In this document: positions 51,671 to 56,348 of the stretch, piece after piece
Position numbering within the stretch: position 1 is the first letter of the stretch
Layout of the letters: the number at the start of each line of letters is the position of its first letter
Source: CAYUHC01 sp964444555
Lineage (GTDB): Bacteria > Patescibacteriota > Minisyncoccia > Phycocordibacterales > JACOZG01
Direction: 5' to 3'
NCBI GenBank assembly: GCA_964444555.1
Contig: CAYUHC010000002.1
Location: 1-56,348 of the forward strand
Length of the DNA: 56,348 nt
The notes under the pieces: model-generated
What the model saw: the letters and a program-made list of their open reading frames with translations, nothing else
The model's database searches: none
What the model was told of the DNA's origin: nothing
Translations under genes and position numbers: made by a program

Positions 51671-53026
51671 ATGGATTTGATTCCGATCATTGGGTTAGAG
51701 ATTCACGCCGAACTCGCGACGGCCACGAAAATGTGGTGTGGCTGTAAAAATGATCCGGACGAAAAACGTCCCAACTGGAATGTTTGCCCGGTGTGTTTGG
51801 CTCATCCGGGAACGTTGCCGGTGCCTAATCGCGAGGCGATTAGGCACGTTTTGCGCGTGGGCTTGGCCGTGGGCGGCAGACTGGCCGACTTTACCGAGTT
51901 TGATCGGAAAAATTATTTTTATCCCGATATTCCGAAGGGGTACCAGATTAGTCAGTACGAATATCCTTTGGTTGCTGGTGGATCACTCGCCGGCGTAGCT
52001 CTAACTCGTATCCACTTGGAAGAAGATACGGCTCGGTCTCAGCACGCGGAAGATGCTGACCACAGCTTGGTAGATTTTAATCGCGCGGGCGTGCCACTCA
52101 TGGAGTTGGTGACGGAACCGGTGATCGAAAACGCTAAACAGGCCGGCGACTTTGCTCGTGAACTCCAACTGTTATTGCGCTATTTGGGTGTCGCTGAAGC
52201 GAATATGGAAAAAGGGGAGTTACGAGTCGAGGCGAACATTTCGCTGGGGACGCGAGAAAAATTTGGGACGAAGGTGGAAGTAAAAAATCTAAACTCTTTC
52301 CGGGCGGTGGAAAAGGCCATCAATCACGAACTGGAGCGTCAGCGAGCATTGTTGGCTAGCGGTGGTCAGGTGGTGCAAGAGACGCGGGGTTGGGATGACG
52401 TGGCTGGAGTCACCTTTTCTCAACGGCAAAAAGAGTCTTCGCATGATTATCGCTATTTCCCGGATCCGGATATTCCTAAATTTAAATTAAGTGAATTGGC
52501 TGAATTTAAAAATTTAGATCAGACTTTGCCGGAGTTGCCGTGGCAAAAGCGCGAGCGCTATCGGGCTCTGGGTTTTTTGCAGTCTCAAGATGTTGAACAG
52601 CTGGTTGGCGACTTTGAGCTGGCTCTCTTTTTTGATCAGACTTCCGCGGAGCTTAAAGATCCGGCCCTAATTAAGGCGGCGGCGAACATTATCTTAAACG
52701 ATATTGCTGGTAAGCGAAAAAATGATCCAGCGTGGTTGCCAGCGGCCGAGACTTTTGTGAAAGTGATCAAGCTTAATCTGCCCATGCCGCAAATGCGGAG
52801 CTCAATTCTGACTGGCAAGATTGTGGAAGTGCTGTCTGATGACGCGCTGGGTGGAATTGTTGATCAAGTTATCGCGGCCAATCCAAACGTAGTGGCTGAC
52901 TATCGAGGGGGCAAACAATCGGCCTTACAATTTTTGGTTGGGCAGGGGATGAAGGAGAGTAAGGGAAGTGCTAATCCGGCGGTGTTGGCTAAATTATTTA
53001 AAGCCGCCCTAGACGCTCAATCATGA
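51671..53026 (+). CDS. gatB: aspartyl/glutamyl-tRNA amidotransferase subunit B (GatB)
   Basis: 451 residues from the ATG at 51671. With GatA and GatC (not in this window) it converts Glu-tRNA(Gln) and Asp-tRNA(Asn) to Gln- and Asn-tRNA. The N-terminal PIIGLEIHAELAT, the zinc site MWCGCKN...NVCPVCLAHPGTLP, FDRKNYFYPDIPKGYQISQYEYP and the HDYRYFPDPDIP block are diagnostic; the C-terminal YqeY-like tail is complete. No Shine-Dalgarno. It overlaps the next gene by 4 nt. Confidence 0.96.
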   Translation: MDLIPIIGLEIHAELATATKMWCGCKNDPDEKRPNWNVCPVCLAHPGTLPVPNREAIRHVLRVGLAVGGRLADFTEFDRKNYFYPDIPKGYQISQYEYPLVAGGSLAGVALTRIHLEEDTARSQHAEDADHSLVDFNRAGVPLMELVTEPVIENAKQAGDFARELQLLLRYLGVAEANMEKGELRVEANISLGTREKFGTKVEVKNLNSFRAVEKAINHELERQRALLASGGQVVQETRGWDDVAGVTFSQRQKESSHDYRYFPDPDIPKFKLSELAEFKNLDQTLPELPWQKRERYRALGFLQSQDVEQLVGDFELALFFDQTSAELKDPALIKAAANIILNDIAGKRKNDPAWLPAAETFVKVIKLNLPMPQMRSSILTGKIVEVLSDDALGGIVDQVIAANPNVVADYRGGKQSALQFLVGQGMKESKGSANPAVLAKLFKAALDAQS

Positions 53027-53442
53027 GTTGGATTTTCCTCTCTTTGCTCTCGGCTTTTTTTGCCGCTTTGGTGGCGATCTTGGGTAAGCTGGGAATTAAA
53101 GAGATTGATTCGACTTTGGCGACGGGGGTGCGCGCGGCCGTGATGGCGGTCGCAATGTTGATCGCCGTGACCGCCCTCGGTAAATGGAAATTTGTTTCGA
53201 CGATTGATGGCCGCGCGCTCAGCTTTATTGTGATGTCGGGACTGGCTGGAGCTCTCTCGTGGTTATTTTATTTTTTAGCTTTAAAAAGTGGCAAAGCCGC
53301 TTCGGTCGCGGCCGTAGACCGCTTGAGCGTGGTTTTTGTTTTAATTTTGGCCACGCTCTTTTTGGGCGAGCTCGCCACCGTCAAATCTTGGTTGGGGGCG
53401 GCCCTGATCGTCATCGGCGCCATTCTAATGGTTCTCGGATAA
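53023..53442 (+). CDS. EamA-family transporter (single EamA domain)
   Basis: 139 residues with five membrane helices: one EamA domain, half the usual two-domain size. KSGKAASVAAVDRLSVVFVLILATLFLGELATVKSWLGAALIVIGAILMVLG is the typical C-terminal EamA end. It would have to dimerise to form a transporter. Substrate unknown. ATGA overlap with gatB. Confidence 0.85.
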   Translation: MSWIFLSLLSAFFAALVAILGKLGIKEIDSTLATGVRAAVMAVAMLIAVTALGKWKFVSTIDGRALSFIVMSGLAGALSWLFYFLALKSGKAASVAAVDRLSVVFVLILATLFLGELATVKSWLGAALIVIGAILMVLG

Positions 53443-53453
53443 TTTTTAAGCAA

Positions 53454-53632
53454 CAAAAAAGCCCGTCGAGCACGTCTACTCGAGGGCTTAAGTTTCCGAA
53501 AGACCTTTGGTGGCCCGGGTGGGTGGGGTGGACAAATGCAATGCAGGGAGCACGTGCTTTAGCCTGGAGGCCCACCCCACCCACCACCATCACCACTTTT
53601 TTGACTTTACCAAAATCCTCTCTGGTCGTCAA
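53454..53632 (-). ncRNA. candidate structured small RNA with own promoter and terminator
   Basis: On the minus strand TTGACG (plus 53627-53632), a 17 bp spacer and TAAAGT (plus 53604-53609) form a promoter, so a transcript would start near 53597. It would fold a perfect 14 bp stem (53518-53531 with 53572-53585) and end in a hairpin (53459-53489) followed by six U (plus A at 53455-53460), giving about 145 nt. No ORF is needed to explain the region. The plus strand also has six T (53597-53602) after the 14 bp stem, so terminator use of the stem for the EamA gene is the alternative. No known RNA family was recognised (not SRP, tmRNA or RNase P). Confidence 0.45.
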
Positions 53633-53645
53633 TTGGGCTGCTAAA

Positions 53646-53673
53646 TTGACAAGCCGGGATAATCGTGTATTCT
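53646..53673 (+). promoter_or_regulatory. promoter of the RRM gene, long leader
   Basis: TTGACA (53646-53651), 16 bp spacer, TATTCT (53668-53673). The leader would be about 90 nt, an exception to the leaderless style. Cold-shock-like autoregulation of an RNA-binding protein is possible. Confidence 0.5.
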
Positions 53674-53770
53674 GATAATACGTAGTAAGTGTTTCTCGAG
53701 GTTCCTGCATTTGTTCAAAGTGTCGGGAGACGTGGAGAAAGGTCGCCTTACACGAAAAACAAAAGTTCAA

Positions 53771-54061
53771 ATGGCTAAAAAATTGTACGTCGGCGGTATT
53801 CCGTATTCAAGTACGGATGAGACGCTGAAGGCCGCTTTTGCTCAGGCTGGCTCCGTTGAGTCTGCGACCATCATCATGGATCGCATGACGGGTCGCTCGA
53901 AAGGCTTCGGCTTTGTCGAGATGACTTCGGACGAGGATGCGCAAAAAGCGATCGCGATGTGGAATGGTCAGGACTTTGAGGGTCGCAAGCTTACGGTCAA
54001 CGAAGCTCGCCCCTTGGAGCCCCGCATGCCCCGCCGCTCGTCAGATTCTTCAGGTATGTAA
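53771..54061 (+). CDS. RRM-domain RNA-binding protein
   Basis: 96 residues from the ATG at 53771 (an in-frame TTG at 53711 is rejected as it adds leader sequence). A single RRM: RNP2 LYVGGI (residues 5-10) and RNP1 KGFGFVEM (about 44-51), ending in a short Arg/Ser tail. Such glycine-poor, short RRM proteins are common in cyanobacteria and CPR and bind single-stranded RNA. Own promoter and terminator. Confidence 0.92.
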   Translation: MAKKLYVGGIPYSSTDETLKAAFAQAGSVESATIIMDRMTGRSKGFGFVEMTSDEDAQKAIAMWNGQDFEGRKLTVNEARPLEPRMPRRSSDSSGM

Positions 54062-54085
54062 GGTGCCCGAAGTTTTCTCTAAGAT

Positions 54086-54130
54086 CACCCGGCTTCGTCG
54101 TTAGACGAGGACGGGTGGTTTTAGTTTTAG
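54086..54130 (+). terminator. rho-independent terminator after the RRM gene
   Basis: CACCCG (54086-54091) pairs with CGGGTG (54112-54117), with an inner TCGTC/GACGA stem, followed by GTTTTAGTTTT. Confidence 0.85.
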
Positions 54131-54175
54131 CGTCTTGTCGCCCGTAAGTTTTTATGTTATTGTTCTCGTCTCAAG

Positions 54176-56002
54176 ATGTCGATTAGAAACGTTGCCATTA
54201 TTGCTCACGTTGACCACGGCAAGACCACGCTCGTGGATGCTTTGTTGCGTCAATCGCAGACGGCGATTGGTAAGGAGGCGACGGGTCGGGGAGATTTGAT
54301 TATGGATTCTAACCCCCTAGAACGTGAGCGTGGGATTACGATTTTTTCAAAAAATGCCTCAGTTCGTTGGGGTGAGCATAAGATCAATATTATCGACACG
54401 CCCGGTCACGCCGATTTTGGTGGCGAGGTCGAGCGCGTGCTGTCGATGGCGGACGGCGCCTTGTTGTTGGTTGATGCCAAGGAGGGGCCGATGCCTCAGA
54501 CTCGTTTCGTTTTAAAAAAGGCACTGGCCACGAAACTCAAAATTATCGTGGTGGTCAACAAGATTGATAAGCCTGATGCGCGCATTCCTTACGTGCTTGA
54601 TAAAACCTTAGAACTTTTTCTGGAGTTGGGAGCTAGCGATGAGCAGAGTGATTTTCCGGTAATTTATGCTTCGGCGAAAAATGGTTTAGCTGGTTTAAAG
54701 CCGGAGCTCGCCGCTATGACGGACATTGCTCCGGTCTTTGAGACGATCTTGAAAGAGATCGAGCCGCCACCGTCTCAAGTAGACGCGCCCCTGCAGATGT
54801 TAGTGACGACAATCACCGGCGATCAGTTTAAGGGTCGGATCGCGACCGGCCGAGTCCGTCGCGGTCAAATTGCTGCAGGGCAAGAAGTCGTTTTAATTAA
54901 TCGGGCCGGTGAGCACAAAAAATTCCGCCTGACGTCACTGCTTGGTTATGAGGGATTAAATCGGGTGGAGATTGAGTCGGCGGTGGCGGGCGATGTCGTC
55001 GCCGTGGCTGGTATGCCCGAGATTATGATTGGTGAGACGGTAGCCGATCCGGCTTTGCCTGAGGCCTTGCCACTTCTTTCGATCGAAGAGCCGACGGTCA
55101 AAATGACTTTAATGGTCAACGACTCGCCTTTTGCGGGACGAGAGGGAACCTTTACCACCTCGCGACAGATTCGTGAGCGTTTGACCAAAGAACTGGAAAA
55201 CGATATGGCCTTGCGAGTCGAGGACGCTCCCACTAGCGCCGGCGGCGCGCGCTGGATTGTTTCGGGACGCGGCGAATTGCACCTAGCGATTTTGCTTGAA
55301 CGCCTGCGGCGTGAGGGTTACGAGTTGCAGGTATCGCGACCGCAAGTGATTGAGAAGCGGGAAGGCGATCGGACGCTTGTGCCTTTTGAACGACTTTTTG
55401 TGGAGACTCCGGAAGAATATGCTGGCGTGATTATTCAAAAGTTGGGTACGCGTCACGGTCAGATGCAGGATTATAAAACTGAGGGTGGTGTCGCCTTTTT
55501 GGAATTTATCGTTCCCACCCGCGGTTTGTTTGGTTATCGCAACGAATTTTTAACTGACACTAAGGGCTTGGGGATTATGAATACTAGTTTTCTCGAATAT
55601 CGGGAAGACGAACAGGCTTGGCGTGATGACGAACACGGTTCGCTGGTGGTCCACGAGAGCGGCCAAACTCTAACTTATGGTTTGATGAGCGTTCAGGATC
55701 GCGGGGTGTTGTTTGTTGGTCCGGGAGCCGCGGTCTACAAGGGCCAGGTGGTGGGTCAACATTCGCGCCCTGGCGATCTGCACGTTAATGTTTGTCGAGC
55801 TAAACATCTAACTAACTTCCGCTCTAAAAACGAGGCTGACGAAGAGCAGTTTATGACTCCGCGACCGATGGATTTGGAAGCCGCGCTGGAGTATATCGGT
55901 GATGACGAATTGGTAGAAGTGACGCCGCAATCGATCCGCATTCGGAAAATGATTTTGGACGAGGCCGAAGCTCGCCGTCAAGCTCGGGGGATTAAGGAAT
56001 AG
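54176..56002 (+). CDS. typA: translational GTPase TypA/BipA
   Basis: 608 residues, full length. A ribosome-associated GTPase of the EF-G family, linked to 50S assembly at low temperature and stress. G1 AHVDHGKTT (residues 10-18), G2 RERGITI, G3 DTPGHADFGGEVERVLSMADG, G4 NKIDKPDAR, then the domain III-V blocks DSPFAGREGTFTTSRQIRERL and EYAGVIIQKLGTRHGQM and the TypA-specific C-terminal domain (MSVQDRGVLFVGPGAAVYKGQVVGQH). No Shine-Dalgarno; TATTGT (54158-54163) is a possible -10 box 12 nt upstream. Confidence 0.96.
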   Translation: MSIRNVAIIAHVDHGKTTLVDALLRQSQTAIGKEATGRGDLIMDSNPLERERGITIFSKNASVRWGEHKINIIDTPGHADFGGEVERVLSMADGALLLVDAKEGPMPQTRFVLKKALATKLKIIVVVNKIDKPDARIPYVLDKTLELFLELGASDEQSDFPVIYASAKNGLAGLKPELAAMTDIAPVFETILKEIEPPPSQVDAPLQMLVTTITGDQFKGRIATGRVRRGQIAAGQEVVLINRAGEHKKFRLTSLLGYEGLNRVEIESAVAGDVVAVAGMPEIMIGETVADPALPEALPLLSIEEPTVKMTLMVNDSPFAGREGTFTTSRQIRERLTKELENDMALRVEDAPTSAGGARWIVSGRGELHLAILLERLRREGYELQVSRPQVIEKREGDRTLVPFERLFVETPEEYAGVIIQKLGTRHGQMQDYKTEGGVAFLEFIVPTRGLFGYRNEFLTDTKGLGIMNTSFLEYREDEQAWRDDEHGSLVVHESGQTLTYGLMSVQDRGVLFVGPGAAVYKGQVVGQHSRPGDLHVNVCRAKHLTNFRSKNEADEEQFMTPRPMDLEAALEYIGDDELVEVTPQSIRIRKMILDEAEARRQARGIKE

Positions 56003-56027
56003 CTAGAACTAACTAGAGTCGGGGTGG

Positions 56028-56033
56028 TACAAT
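56028..56033 (+). promoter_or_regulatory. -10 box of a leaderless promoter
   Basis: TACAAT (56028-56033), 7 nt before the ATG at 56041. Confidence 0.5.
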
Positions 56034-56040
56034 AGAGCTC

Positions 56041-56340
56041 ATGATTGAGCAGATTTTGGGTTTTACCGAACAGTTGCGTTGGCAGCCAGTGATCGCCAAT
56101 GGCGAGAACTTGGCCCAGACCGACAAGTTTATTGTGGCGGGGATGGGTGGGTCGCATTTGGCCGCTGATTTGTTGCGCACATATCAACCCGATTTAGATC
56201 TATTAGTCCATCGAGATTATGGCTTGCCCCGTGTGCCGGCTTATTTTTTGCGAGAAAGTTTAATCGTGGTTTGTTCTCATTCGGGCGAGACGGCGGAGGC
56301 GCTTGATGTTTTGCGCCAGAGTGTGGCCGCCGGCCTTTAG
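56041..56340 (+). CDS. SIS-domain phosphoglucose/phosphomannose isomerase-like, 5' part, early stop
   Basis: 99 residues. The N-terminal SIS block is IVAGMGGSHLAADLLRTY (residues 31-48) followed by VHRDYGLP and LIVVCSHSGETAEALDVLRQSVAAGL, as in bifunctional phosphoglucose/phosphomannose isomerases of about 320-350 residues. TAG at 56338-56340 stops it far short, 8 nt before the window end. Either a frameshift/base error near the contig end or a true truncation. If intact it would interconvert hexose-6-phosphates for glycan and wall precursors. Confidence 0.7.
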   Translation: MIEQILGFTEQLRWQPVIANGENLAQTDKFIVAGMGGSHLAADLLRTYQPDLDLLVHRDYGLPRVPAYFLRESLIVVCSHSGETAEALDVLRQSVAAGL

Positions 56341-56348
56341 GTGGCAGG

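Noticed and set aside
53454..53632. SRP RNA, tmRNA or RNase P RNA
   Set aside because: The conserved cores of these RNAs (for example the SRP GGUCCGGAAGGAAGCAGC loop region) are not present on either strand.
1..56348. CRISPR array, insertion sequence or integron attachment site
   Set aside because: No regularly spaced identical repeats, transposase, integrase or terminal inverted repeats were seen, including around the three SD-led cassettes.

Overview
This window looks like a piece of a Candidate Phyla Radiation (Patescibacteria, probably Parcubacteria-like) genome. The reasons are tightly packed and overlapping operons, very short intergenic gaps, a TraD/VirB4-like ATPase and DUF4015-type protein of the kind common in these genomes, many small secreted or membrane-anchored proteins, tiny lysine-rich and RRM proteins, and a divergent 16S rRNA. 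This is judged from protein content, not from a tree. Two runs of N (972-981 and 19291-19317) are assembly gaps. The first separates the 16S-bearing contig from the rest.

Layout. 1-971: 16S rRNA 3' end, spacer, and a monocistronic secreted lysozyme-like gene. 991-1151: tRNA-Ile(GAT) and tRNA-Leu(CAG). 1161-8621: a cell-wall and envelope block with a methyltransferase, murD, murC, membrane proteins, a DUF4015-like protein and a coupling-type ATPase. 8621-36662: a roughly 28 kb surface-polysaccharide locus. It has seven GT4 and one GT2 glycosyltransferases, GtrA, methyltransferases, an epimerase, a nucleotidyltransferase, a Gfo/Idh-FAD oxidase fusion, a heptose module (GmhB, HddA, GmhA plus a transaldolase-like enzyme), a CDP-alcohol phosphatidyltransferase, a Wzx-type flippase on the minus strand and an O-antigen ligase/polymerase with TPRs. 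36663-39482: an AT-rich palindromic region with a consensus DnaA box, a 29-residue histone-like gene and secA. 39506-49910: secreted and cell-surface proteins (lysozyme-like, heparinase-like with a peptidoglycan-binding domain, repeat adhesins, PKD/FnIII proteins). 49986-56348: murB, small membrane proteins, gatB, an EamA protein, a possible structured ncRNA, an RRM protein, typA and the start of an SIS-type phosphosugar isomerase.

How the parts work together. The wall genes (murD, murC, murB) are interleaved with secreted muralytic and peptidoglycan-binding proteins. The polysaccharide locus has everything from sugar activation (heptose pathway from sedoheptulose-7-phosphate) through assembly and flipping to polymerisation or ligation. 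SecA would export the secreted products.

Most notable observation. The 16S rRNA has an intact helix 45 but no CCUCC anti-Shine-Dalgarno. Matching this, genes here almost never have a Shine-Dalgarno, and at least eight have a -10 box (TATAAT-like) ending 6-8 nt before the start codon, as expected for leaderless mRNAs. Three secreted, monocistronic genes (470, 20381, 47855) are exceptions: each has a clear Shine-Dalgarno and its own terminator, which suggests acquisition from Shine-Dalgarno-using organisms.
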